Part shown: positions 24,792 to 32,076 of the stretch, one piece after another
Position numbering within the stretch: position 1 is the stretch's first letter
How the letters are laid out: each line of letters begins with the position of its first letter
Origin: an uncultured bacterium
Lineage (GTDB): Bacteria; Pseudomonadota; Alphaproteobacteria; Sphingomonadales; Sphingomonadaceae
Direction of reading: 5' to 3'
NCBI GenBank assembly: GCA_903884945.1
Contig: CAISGR010000228.1
Span: 1 to 37,939 of the forward strand
DNA length: 37,939 bases
Translations under genes and position numbers: made by a program
Notes under the pieces: model-generated
Database searches by the model: none
Seen by the model: the letters and a program-made list of their open reading frames with translations, nothing else
What the model was told of the DNA's origin: nothing

Positions 24792-25370
24792 TTGCGAATT
24801 GCGATAGTCGATGAAAGCGCCGGCCGCGCTGCGGTGATCGAGGAGGGCCTGCGCGATGCGGGCCTGAGCGATAATGCCGTGTTCACCGATCGCCAGGGCA
24901 TCGCGGCGCGGTTGGAGGCCTTCGCGCCCGACGTCGTGCTGATCAACCTCGCCAATCCGCACCGCGACGAACTGGAGGAATTGTTCGCCCTGTCGCGCGC
25001 CATGGCGCGGCCGGTCGCGATGTTCGTCGACCAGAGCGATACCGCCGGAATCGAAGCCGCGATCGACGCCGGGGTTTCCGCCTATGTCGTTGACGGGCTG
25101 AAGAAGGAACGGATCAAGCCGGTGCTCGAACTCGCGATCCGCCGCTTTCGCGCCTATTCGCGGCTGCGCGCCGAGCTCGACGAAGCGCGCAGCGCGCTGG
25201 CCGAGCGCAAGGCGATCGACCAGGCCAAGGCGTTGCTGATGAAGAAGCGCGGGATCGACGAACCAGCCGCCTATGCGGCGTTGCGCAAGGCAGCGATGGA
25301 TAGCGGCCGGCGCATCGGCGACGTGGCGGACGCGATCGTCACGGCCGACCGGCTGATGGGGGACCTGTGA
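24792..25370 (+). CDS. nasT: NasT, ANTAR-domain transcription antiterminator
   Basis: 192-residue regulator with an N-terminal receiver-like domain (about 1-120), a coiled linker, and a C-terminal ANTAR RNA-binding domain (about 130-190: AERKAIDQAKALLMKKRGIDEPAAYAALRK... in two pieces at 140 and 155). NasT frees narK and the following genes from premature termination by binding tandem hexaloop hairpins; those hairpins are visible at 26607-26662. The phospho-acceptor position reads LINLANP with Asn52 where response regulators have Asp, so phosphorylation cannot be the switch. Known NasT proteins are instead held by NasS. The TTG at 24792 is preferred (ACAGGGG site, clean MRIAIVDES start); the ATG at 24762 adds ten unlikely residues. 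The stop overlaps nasS as GTGA. Confidence 0.9.
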   Translation: MRIAIVDESAGRAAVIEEGLRDAGLSDNAVFTDRQGIAARLEAFAPDVVLINLANPHRDELEELFALSRAMARPVAMFVDQSDTAGIEAAIDAGVSAYVVDGLKKERIKPVLELAIRRFRAYSRLRAELDEARSALAERKAIDQAKALLMKKRGIDEPAAYAALRKAAMDSGRRIGDVADAIVTADRLMGDL

Positions 25371-26575
25371 GCAATACGCCTTTCCGCATCGGCTTCCTGC
25401 CCCTGGTCGACGCAGCCCTGCCGATCCTGGCCCGGGAACTGGGGTTCGCCGAGGAGGAGCGGATCGACCTGACGCTGGTCCGCGACATGAGCTGGGCAAC
25501 GGTCAACGACCGCTTGCTCTACGGCCATAGCGATGCGGCGCACCTATTGGCGCCGCTGGCGATCGCGACGACGCTCGGGCTGGGCCGGCCTGCGACGCCG
25601 ATCTCGGTGCCGTTCGTGCTGGGGCTGAACGGCAATGCGATCACGCTTCGCCCCGACCTCGCCGAGCGGGTCACCACCGTGGGGCGCCCGGGCGACGTGG
25701 CGGCGATCGGCGCGAAGCTGGCGACGATCGTGCGCGGTGGCGGCAAGCGGCTGCGCTTCGGCGTGGTCCATCGCTATTCGAGCCACGACTATATGTTACG
25801 CTACTGGCTGAACGGCTGCGGGATCGATCCGGACCATGACGTCGAGATCGTCACGGTCGCGCCGCCCTTCGCCGCCGACGCGCTGGCGGGCGGCGAGGTG
25901 GACGGCATCTGTGTCGGCGAGCCTTGGAACAGCGTGGCAGTCGACCGCGGCGTGGGGGTGATCGTCGCGGTGACGTCCCAAATCTGGCTGCGCGGCGTCG
26001 AGAAGGTGCTGGCGATGCGGACCGCACGCATGGAGGAACACCCGGATCTCACCCATCGGCTGATCCGGGCGCTGTATCGCGCCGGCGTGGCGTTCGTCGA
26101 CCCGGCACGGCTCGACGAGATCGCAGCGATCCTGGCACGGGCCGACTATCTCGACGGATCCGCCGAACTGATCCGGCGCGCGATTTCGGACCAGATCCTG
26201 TTTGCCCGCGGCTTCCCCGCGATCCATGTCCCGGACTTCATGTTCCAGCACCGCGAGGCGGCGAACTTCCCCTGGGTCAGCCAGGCGGCGTGGCTTTATG
26301 CGCAGATGTGCCTTGCCGGCCATACGAGCGAGAATGAGGCGGATTACCGTGCGGCGCAGCATGTTTTCCGGCCCGATGTCTACCGTGCGGCGCTGCGCCC
26401 GCTCGGCGTTCCGCTGCCGGGCGCCAGTTCCAAGCTCGAAGGCGGAATCGCCGAATCGCTCGGCGTGGGGACGACGCAGGGGCGCCTGATTCTGGGCGCC
26501 GATCGCTTCTTCGACGCCCGCAGCTTCGATCCCGACGCCTTGCATGCATATCTGGCAGGTACGATTCGGCCCTGA
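25367..26575 (+). CDS. nasS: NasS, cytoplasmic nitrate/nitrite sensor (NrtA-like)
   Basis: 402-residue protein resembling the periplasmic nitrate-binding component NrtA/CmpA but without a signal peptide, as expected for NasS. Family segments are IGFLPLVDAALPILARELG at the N-terminus, SWATVNDRLLYG, a VHRYSSHDYMLRYWL hinge-region stretch, CVGEPWNSVAV, and HREAANFPW near the C-terminal lobe. In characterised systems NasS binds NasT when nitrate is absent and lets go when nitrate binds. The start is a GTG overlapping the nasT stop by 4 bases, which favours equal synthesis of the two partners. The operon continues across a 188-bp regulatory gap to narK. Confidence 0.9.
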   Translation: MSNTPFRIGFLPLVDAALPILARELGFAEEERIDLTLVRDMSWATVNDRLLYGHSDAAHLLAPLAIATTLGLGRPATPISVPFVLGLNGNAITLRPDLAERVTTVGRPGDVAAIGAKLATIVRGGGKRLRFGVVHRYSSHDYMLRYWLNGCGIDPDHDVEIVTVAPPFAADALAGGEVDGICVGEPWNSVAVDRGVGVIVAVTSQIWLRGVEKVLAMRTARMEEHPDLTHRLIRALYRAGVAFVDPARLDEIAAILARADYLDGSAELIRRAISDQILFARGFPAIHVPDFMFQHREAANFPWVSQAAWLYAQMCLAGHTSENEADYRAAQHVFRPDVYRAALRPLGVPLPGASSKLEGGIAESLGVGTTQGRLILGADRFFDARSFDPDALHAYLAGTIRP

Positions 26576-26593
26576 TTTGCGCTGCGGCGCAAA
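26576..26593. promoter_or_regulatory. Perfect palindrome directly after the nasS stop
   Basis: TTTGCGC-TGCG-GCGCAAA begins at the base after the nasS stop codon: a perfect 7-bp inverted repeat with a four-base loop. No T run follows on the plus strand, so it is not a simple terminator there. It could be an operator for a nitrogen regulator or an RNA processing hairpin before the leader. The spacing does not match the classic NtrC site. Confidence 0.4.
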
Positions 26594-26606
26594 AAACACT
26601 TGCATC

Positions 26607-26662
26607 GAATCCTGAACCGCGTCAGCTTCCCATCGACCGCCGGATCGCTGCAACGAAGTAGC
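26607..26662 (+). ncRNA. ANTAR-binding leader RNA with tandem hexaloop hairpins
   Basis: Hairpin 1: stem CTGA/TCAG (26612-26615, 26622-26625) with loop ACCGCG, extended by GAA/TTC across a small internal loop (26607-26609, 26627-26629). Hairpin 2: stem GCTGC/GTAGC (26647-26651, 26658-26662, one G-U pair) with loop AACGAA. Both loops are six bases with A at position 1 and G at position 4, the known recognition pattern of ANTAR proteins. The pair lies between the NasT/NasS genes and narK and is followed 28 bases later by an intrinsic terminator. This is the expected target of the NasT encoded 1.2 kb upstream. Confidence 0.82.
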
Positions 26663-26690
26663 ACCCGGTATCACCGAAATTTTTGGCAAA

Positions 26691-26737
26691 GTCGCCGTCC
26701 GGCTCCGTTTCGCAACGGGCGTCGCGGCGGCTTTTTT
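26691..26737 (+). terminator. Regulated intrinsic terminator in the narK leader
   Basis: The outer stem GTCGCCG / CGGCGGC (26691-26697, 26725-26731, one G-U pair) encloses the inner hairpin CCGTT-TCGC-AACGG (26705-26718). Six T follow (26732-26737). It stands 26 bases before the narK ATG, so it must be overcome for expression. CCGCCG at 26637-26642, in the linker between the two ANTAR hairpins, could pair with its 3' arm and form an antiterminator. Confidence 0.8.
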
Positions 26738-26763
26738 GCGTTTGCTCGAAGGGGATCGGGACG

Positions 26764-28044
26764 ATGACGCAAGTGCAGGCACTGGCCGATGGATTGCTGG
26801 CGGAACGGCAACCGCCGCGCGCCGCGCAGGCCGCCACCAAGACTGACGGCTTCTGGAATGCCGGCCACCGGCCGACGCTGATCGCGGCATTCCTCTATTT
26901 CGACCTTGCCTTCATGGTCTGGGTCCTGCTCGGCCCACTCGCGCCGATTATTTCCAAGGATCTGGGGCTCACCCCGGCACAGAAGGGCCTCATGGTCGCG
27001 GTGCCGACGCTGGCCGGTGCCGTCCTCCGGCTCGTCAACGGCGTGCTGGTGGACCGGATCGGGCCGAAACGCACCGGAGCGATCGGGCAGATCATCGTGA
27101 TCGTCGGGCTGCTGTCCGCCTGGGCCTTCGGCGTCAGCAGTTTTGCGGGCACGCTTGCCGTGGGTATCGTGCTCGGCTTCGCCGGGGCGAGCTTCGCGGT
27201 CGCGCTGCCCCTGGCCTCGCGCTGGTATCCGGCCGAGCATCAGGGCAAGGCGATGGGTATTGCCGGCATGGGCAATTCAGGCACCGTGCTCGCCTCGCTG
27301 TTCGCGCCGGTACTGGCCAGGATCTTCGGCTGGAGCGCCGTGTTCGGCCTCGCCGCGATCCCGCTGATCATCGTTTTCGTGATCTACATGGCGATTGCCA
27401 AGGACGCTCCCGATCAGCCTGCACCGAAGCGCTTTGCCGAATATCTTGCCGTGCTCAAGGAGGTTGATGCCTGGTGGTTCATGCTGTTCTACGGCGTGAC
27501 CTTTGGTGGTTTCGTCGGGCTCGCCGCCAGCCTGTCGATCTATTTTACGGACCAGTTCGCGCTTACTCCGGTGATCGCGGGCTATTGCACCGCGGCCTGC
27601 GTGTTCATCGGATCGCTGGTGCGCCCGATCGGCGGCGGCGTGGCGGACAAGATCGGCGGCATCACGACGCTGACGATCGTCTATTCGGTGGCCGCCGCCA
27701 CCCTGGTCGCAATCAGCACCAATCCGGGCTCGCTGGTGGTGGCGCTGGGGCTCTTCCTGCTGGTGATGGCAACGCTCGGCTTCGGCAACGGCGCTGTGTT
27801 CCAACTTGTGCCGCAGCGTTTCCGCAAGGAGATCGGCGTGATGACGGGGCTGGTCGGCTTTGGCGGCGGGATCGGCGGCTTCTACCTCGCCTCTTCGCTG
27901 GGCTTCGCGAAGCAATATACCGGCAGCCCGGCGAGCGGCTTCCTGATCTTTGCCGGACTGGCCGCGATCGCCCTGCTCGGCCTGCTTTCGGTCAAGCATC
28001 GCTGGCGCTCGACCTGGGGCGATGTGGCCGGAGTGCGGATCTGA
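26764..28044 (+). CDS. narK: Nitrate/nitrite transporter, NarK/NasA family MFS
   Basis: 426-residue inner-membrane transporter of the nitrate/nitrite porter family. The two substrate-binding arginines are present: Arg89 in VLRLVNGVLVDR (same number as in E. coli NarK) and Arg287 in GSLVRPIGGG. The glycine-rich nitrate signature segments are GFAGASFAVALPLASRWYP near 138-156 and GFGGGIGGF in helix 11. The ATG at 26764 follows an AAGGGG site 9 bases upstream; a longer frame begins inside the leader RNA and is rejected. It is the first structural gene after the NasT-controlled terminator. The stop overlaps the porin start as TGATG. Confidence 0.92.
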   Translation: MTQVQALADGLLAERQPPRAAQAATKTDGFWNAGHRPTLIAAFLYFDLAFMVWVLLGPLAPIISKDLGLTPAQKGLMVAVPTLAGAVLRLVNGVLVDRIGPKRTGAIGQIIVIVGLLSAWAFGVSSFAGTLAVGIVLGFAGASFAVALPLASRWYPAEHQGKAMGIAGMGNSGTVLASLFAPVLARIFGWSAVFGLAAIPLIIVFVIYMAIAKDAPDQPAPKRFAEYLAVLKEVDAWWFMLFYGVTFGGFVGLAASLSIYFTDQFALTPVIAGYCTAACVFIGSLVRPIGGGVADKIGGITTLTIVYSVAAATLVAISTNPGSLVVALGLFLLVMATLGFGNGAVFQLVPQRFRKEIGVMTGLVGFGGGIGGFYLASSLGFAKQYTGSPASGFLIFAGLAAIALLGLLSVKHRWRSTWGDVAGVRI

Positions 28045-29258
28045 TGCGCGCCTGGCCGATCCTGATGGCGGGGCTGGCGTCGTCGCCGGCCCTGGCCGAC
28101 CCCCTCGACCTCAAACCCCTGATCGATGCGCGGATCCGCTATGAGCATGTCGAACAGGCGCCGATCACCAGCGATGCCGATGCCCTCACGGCGCGGATCC
28201 GTGCCGGACTGGAAGCAAAGTCGGGGAATGTCTCGATCCTGGTCGAGAGTGAAGCCACGCTGGCCATCTCGGAACGGTATAATAGCGGGCTGAACGGCAA
28301 GACCGGCTTTCCGCTCGTCGCCGACCCGCAGAATATCGAGCTGAACCGCGCGCAACTCCAGTATCGCGGCCTGCCCAAGACGATCGTCACGATCGGGCGG
28401 CAGCGGATCAATCTCGACGACCAACGCTTTGTCGGTTCCGTCGGCTGGCGCGACAATGAACAGACCTTCGACGCGGCGCGGGTTGAATGGTCGGGCGTGA
28501 AGGGCTTCAGGGCCGATCTCACCTATGCTCGCGCCGATCGCACGATCTGGGGCGTCGACGGCGGCAACCGCTATGGCCCGGCGCGGTTGCCGGCGATCGG
28601 TGGCGACAATGTCTTCGCCAATCTCGGCTACACCATGAAGCTCGGCACGCTCACCGGCTTCGCCTATCTGGTCGACCAGGACCAGAGGCTGGTGTTCGCC
28701 AACAGCAGCCAGACCTATGGCGGTCGTTTCGCGGGTGCGTCGGCACTGGGCCATACGGTGAAGCTGAGCTATGCCGCGAGCTTCGCCCGGCAGAGTGACT
28801 ATCATCGCAATCCGAACCGCTATGCCGCCAGCTATTATGCCGGCGAACTGGGGCTGGGCGTGAAGGCGTTCAGCCTGGGCGGGGGCTATGAGGTGCTTGG
28901 CGCGGACAAGGGCGCTGCGCTGACCAGCTTCCAGACGCCGCTTGCGACTCTGCACAAGTTCAACGGCTGGGCCGACAAGTTCCTGGTGACCCCACCCAAC
29001 GGCCTGCGCGATGCCTATGGCTCGATCGGCTATGGGTGGAAGAGGGTCGCGGGCTTCGACGAGATCGGGCTGACCGCTGTCTATCACCGCTTCGACAGCG
29101 ACCGGCTCGGCCAACGCTATGGCGACGAGATCGACGTCCAGGCCAGCCTGAAGCGCGGCAGATATTCCGCGCTCGTCAAATATGCCGACTATTCCGCCCA
29201 TGGCTTCGCGACCGATACGAAGAAGCTGTGGCTCTCGCTCGAATGGGCCCTGTCATGA
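28044..29258 (+). CDS. Outer-membrane beta-barrel porin, alginate-export (AlgE-like) family
   Basis: 404-residue exported protein with a short signal peptide (cleavage near residue 18, Ala-Leu-Ala before Asp-Pro). The mature part is made of alternating polar/hydrophobic strands with typical segments such as RIRYEHVEQ, QLQYRGLPKTIVTIGRQRI and RRINLDDQRFVGSVGWR-like text near 110-130, which mark the alginate-export barrel family (PF13372 type). The start ATG overlaps the narK stop by one base. In this position it most likely gives nitrate or nitrite passage through the outer membrane; alginate export is not suggested by the context. The end overlaps nirB as ATGA. The last residue is Ser rather than the usual aromatic, preceded by WAL. 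Confidence 0.85.
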   Translation: MRAWPILMAGLASSPALADPLDLKPLIDARIRYEHVEQAPITSDADALTARIRAGLEAKSGNVSILVESEATLAISERYNSGLNGKTGFPLVADPQNIELNRAQLQYRGLPKTIVTIGRQRINLDDQRFVGSVGWRDNEQTFDAARVEWSGVKGFRADLTYARADRTIWGVDGGNRYGPARLPAIGGDNVFANLGYTMKLGTLTGFAYLVDQDQRLVFANSSQTYGGRFAGASALGHTVKLSYAASFARQSDYHRNPNRYAASYYAGELGLGVKAFSLGGGYEVLGADKGAALTSFQTPLATLHKFNGWADKFLVTPPNGLRDAYGSIGYGWKRVAGFDEIGLTAVYHRFDSDRLGQRYGDEIDVQASLKRGRYSALVKYADYSAHGFATDTKKLWLSLEWALS

Positions 29259-31738
29259 CCAACCCAAAACCGCATCTCGTCGTCATCGGCAACGGCATGG
29301 CCGGATGCCGTGCCGTCGAGGAAATCCTGGCGCGCGATGCCGAGCGCTATCGCGTCACGATCTTCGGCGCCGAGCCACGGGTAAACTATAACCGGATCAT
29401 GCTCTCGCCGCTGCTCGCGGGCGACAAGGCGTTCGAGGATATCGTGATCAACGATCACGCCTGGTATGCCGATAACGGGATCGAGCTGGTCGCGGGCGAC
29501 CCGGTCGTGGCGATCGACCGTGCCGGACAGACGATCGCGGCGCGCTCGGGGCGGATCGAGCGCTATGACAAGCTGCTGCTCGCGACCGGTTCGGATCCGT
29601 TCATCATTCCGGTGCCGGGGCATGACCTGCACGGCGTCGTCACCTTCCGCGACATGGACGATGTCGGCGCGATGCTGCGTGCGGCTTCAGCCGGCGGCGA
29701 TGCCGTCGTCATCGGCGGCGGGTTGCTCGGGCTCGAGGCGGCGCACGGCCTGTACCTGCGCGGCATGAAGGTGACGGTGCTGCACCTGATGCCCACGCTG
29801 ATGGAGCGCCAGCTCGACGAGGCTGCCGGATGGCTGCTCAAGGAAGAGCTGGAACGGCGCGGCCAGACGATCCTGACCGGTGCCGACACCGCGGAAATCT
29901 TCGGCCAGGGCAAGGTCGAGGGCGTACGGCTGAAGGACGGGCGCGAGATCGCCGCCAGCCTCGTGGTGATGGCCGTCGGCATCCGCCCCAATGTGAAGCT
30001 CGCGCGCGACGCCGGGCTGGCGATCGGGCGTGGCGTCCATGTCGACGATCACCTCGTCACCTCGGACGAGAATATCCTCGCAGTCGGCGAATGCGTCGAG
30101 CATCAGGGCCAGGTCTACGGCCTGGTCGCGCCGCTGTGGGAGATGTGCCGCAGCCTCGCGGACGCGCTGGTCGCGACGCCCAGCGGCTATGGCGGCTCAG
30201 TCACGTCGACCAAGCTCAAGGTCTCCGGGATCGACGTCTTCTCGGCTGGCGACTTTTCGGGCGGCGAAGGGTGCGAGGACATCGTCATGCGCGACGCCTC
30301 GCGCGGCATCTACAAGCGCGTGGTGGTCAAGGGCGACCGGCTGATCGGCACCGTCCTCTATGGCGATACGCAGGACGGCGCCTGGTATTTCGACCTGCTC
30401 AAGAAGCAGGAGGATGTCGCGTCGATCCGCGACGCGCTGATCTTCGGTCAAGCCTTCGCTTCGGGAGGAGGGGCATCGGCAAACCCTAATGCCGCCGTCG
30501 CGGCGATGCCCGACGACGGCGAGATCTGCGGCTGCAATGGCGTATCCAAGGGCAAGGTCGTCGCGGCGATCCAGGGCGGCGCGGGCACGCTCGACGCCGT
30601 GCGGGCCTGCACCAAGGCATCGGCGTCCTGCGGGTCCTGCACCGGGCTGGTCGAAGGCCTGCTCGCCATCACCCTGGGCGATGATTATGCCGGCGAGCGC
30701 GCGGCGCCGACGGTCTGCAAATGCACCAGCTTCACGCATGAGGATGTCCGCCGGCTGATCATCGAGAAATCGCTCAAGGCGATTCCGCAGGTGATGCAGG
30801 AACTGCACTGGACCACCCCCGACGGCTGCTCGTCCTGCCGGCCGGCGCTCAATTACTATCTGCTCTGTGCCTGGCCGGGCGAGTTCGTCGACGACAACCA
30901 GTCGCGCTTCGTCAATGAGCGGATGCACGCCAATATCCAGAAGGACGGTACCTACTCGGTCGTGCCGCGCATGTGGGGCGGAGTCACCAACCCGAAGGAA
31001 CTGCGCGCGATCGCCGACGTCGCCGAGCAATATCAGGCGCGCATGGTGAAGGTCACCGGGGGCCAGCGGCTCGACATCTTCGGCATCCGCAAAGAGGACC
31101 TGCCCGCCGTCTGGGCCGACCTCAATGCCGCGGGCATGGTCAGCGGCCACGCCTATGCCAAGGCGCTGCGCACGGTGAAGACCTGTGTCGGCTCCGAATG
31201 GTGCCGCTTCGGCACGCAGGATTCGACAGGGCTCGGCATCAGGATCGAGCAGATGACCTGGGGCAGCTTCATGCCGCACAAGTTCAAGATCGCCGTCTCG
31301 GGCTGCCCGCGCAACTGCGCGGAAGCGTCGATCAAGGATATCGGCGTGATCTGCGTCGACAGCGGCTACGAGCTGTCGATCGGCGGCAATGGCGGGATCA
31401 AGCTGCGCGGCACCGATTTCCTGTGCAAGGTCGCGACCGAGCAGGAGGCGCTCGACCACTGCGCTGCCTTCATCCAGCTTTATCGCGAGGAAGCGCGCTA
31501 TCTCGATCGCACCGCGCCCTGGGTCGAGCGGGTCGGGATCGACTATATCAGGCAGCGCATCGTCGAGGACGACATCGGCCGCGAGGCGCTGCGGGCGCGC
31601 TTCCTCTATTCGCAGAGCTTCATGCAGGACGATCCCTGGGCGAAGCGCGCCGCCGGCGAGGACTGGAAGCTCCACCAGCATCTTGCCGAGATCCGCCCGG
31701 CACGGGCCCCTGTCGCTCGTTCGCTGGAGGTCGCGTGA
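29255..31738 (+). CDS. nirB: Assimilatory nitrite reductase [NAD(P)H], large subunit NirB
   Basis: 827-residue cytoplasmic enzyme reducing nitrite to ammonium with six electrons from NAD(P)H. Order of domains: FAD/NAD-binding reductase (GNGMAGCRA at 12-20, VVIGGGLLGLEAA at 151-163), a first BFD-like [2Fe-2S] site (Cys425, Cys427, Cys459, Cys462), a second one (Cys488, Cys490, Cys525, Cys528), then the nitrite/sulphite reductase halves. The sirohaem/[4Fe-4S] ligands are Cys644 and Cys650 (TCVGSEWC) and Cys684 and Cys688 (GCPRNC). The set is complete. The ATG at 29255 overlaps the porin stop; its own stop overlaps nirD as TGATG. Sirohaem is made from the product of the cobA gene at the end of this operon. 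Confidence 0.95.
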   Translation: MTNPKPHLVVIGNGMAGCRAVEEILARDAERYRVTIFGAEPRVNYNRIMLSPLLAGDKAFEDIVINDHAWYADNGIELVAGDPVVAIDRAGQTIAARSGRIERYDKLLLATGSDPFIIPVPGHDLHGVVTFRDMDDVGAMLRAASAGGDAVVIGGGLLGLEAAHGLYLRGMKVTVLHLMPTLMERQLDEAAGWLLKEELERRGQTILTGADTAEIFGQGKVEGVRLKDGREIAASLVVMAVGIRPNVKLARDAGLAIGRGVHVDDHLVTSDENILAVGECVEHQGQVYGLVAPLWEMCRSLADALVATPSGYGGSVTSTKLKVSGIDVFSAGDFSGGEGCEDIVMRDASRGIYKRVVVKGDRLIGTVLYGDTQDGAWYFDLLKKQEDVASIRDALIFGQAFASGGGASANPNAAVAAMPDDGEICGCNGVSKGKVVAAIQGGAGTLDAVRACTKASASCGSCTGLVEGLLAITLGDDYAGERAAPTVCKCTSFTHEDVRRLIIEKSLKAIPQVMQELHWTTPDGCSSCRPALNYYLLCAWPGEFVDDNQSRFVNERMHANIQKDGTYSVVPRMWGGVTNPKELRAIADVAEQYQARMVKVTGGQRLDIFGIRKEDLPAVWADLNAAGMVSGHAYAKALRTVKTCVGSEWCRFGTQDSTGLGIRIEQMTWGSFMPHKFKIAVSGCPRNCAEASIKDIGVICVDSGYELSIGGNGGIKLRGTDFLCKVATEQEALDHCAAFIQLYREEARYLDRTAPWVERVGIDYIRQRIVEDDIGREALRARFLYSQSFMQDDPWAKRAAGEDWKLHQHLAEIRPARAPVARSLEVA

Positions 31739-32076
31739 TGGAACCCGAATGGCTCGATATCGGACCGGTGGACCAGCTCCCGGCGCTCGGCGCGCGCACC
31801 CTGCCCGTCAGGGGCGGACGCGAGATCGCGATCTTCCACACCGCCAACGGCCAGGTCTATGCGCTGGCCAATCAGTGCCCGCACAAGGCCGGACCGCTCA
31901 GCCAGGGGATCGTCCACGACACGACCGTGACCTGCCCGCTGCACAACTGGCGGATCTCGCTGGTGACGGGCGAGGCGCTGGGCGAAGACAAGGGCTGCGT
32001 GCCGGTGATCCCGGTCAAGATCGATGGCGGGCGGATCCTGATCGGGCGCGCGGCTGCGCTTGCGGGGGTGCAATGA
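31738..32076 (+). CDS. nirD: Nitrite reductase small subunit NirD (Rieske-type)
   Basis: 112-residue Rieske-fold partner of NirB. All four iron-sulphur ligands are present: Cys47 and His49 in CPHKAGPL, Cys66 and His69 in CPLHNW, so it probably holds a real [2Fe-2S] cluster, unlike NirD forms that have lost the ligands. The ATG overlaps the nirB stop by one base (TGATG), and its stop overlaps the nasA start as ATGA. Confidence 0.94.
   Translation: MEPEWLDIGPVDQLPALGARTLPVRGGREIAIFHTANGQVYALANQCPHKAGPLSQGIVHDTTVTCPLHNWRISLVTGEALGEDKGCVPVIPVKIDGGRILIGRAAALAGVQ

Noticed and set aside
26586..26603. Possible sigma-54 promoter (GG...TTGC) before the narK leader
   Set aside because: The distance between GG and GC elements does not fit the required -24/-12 spacing.
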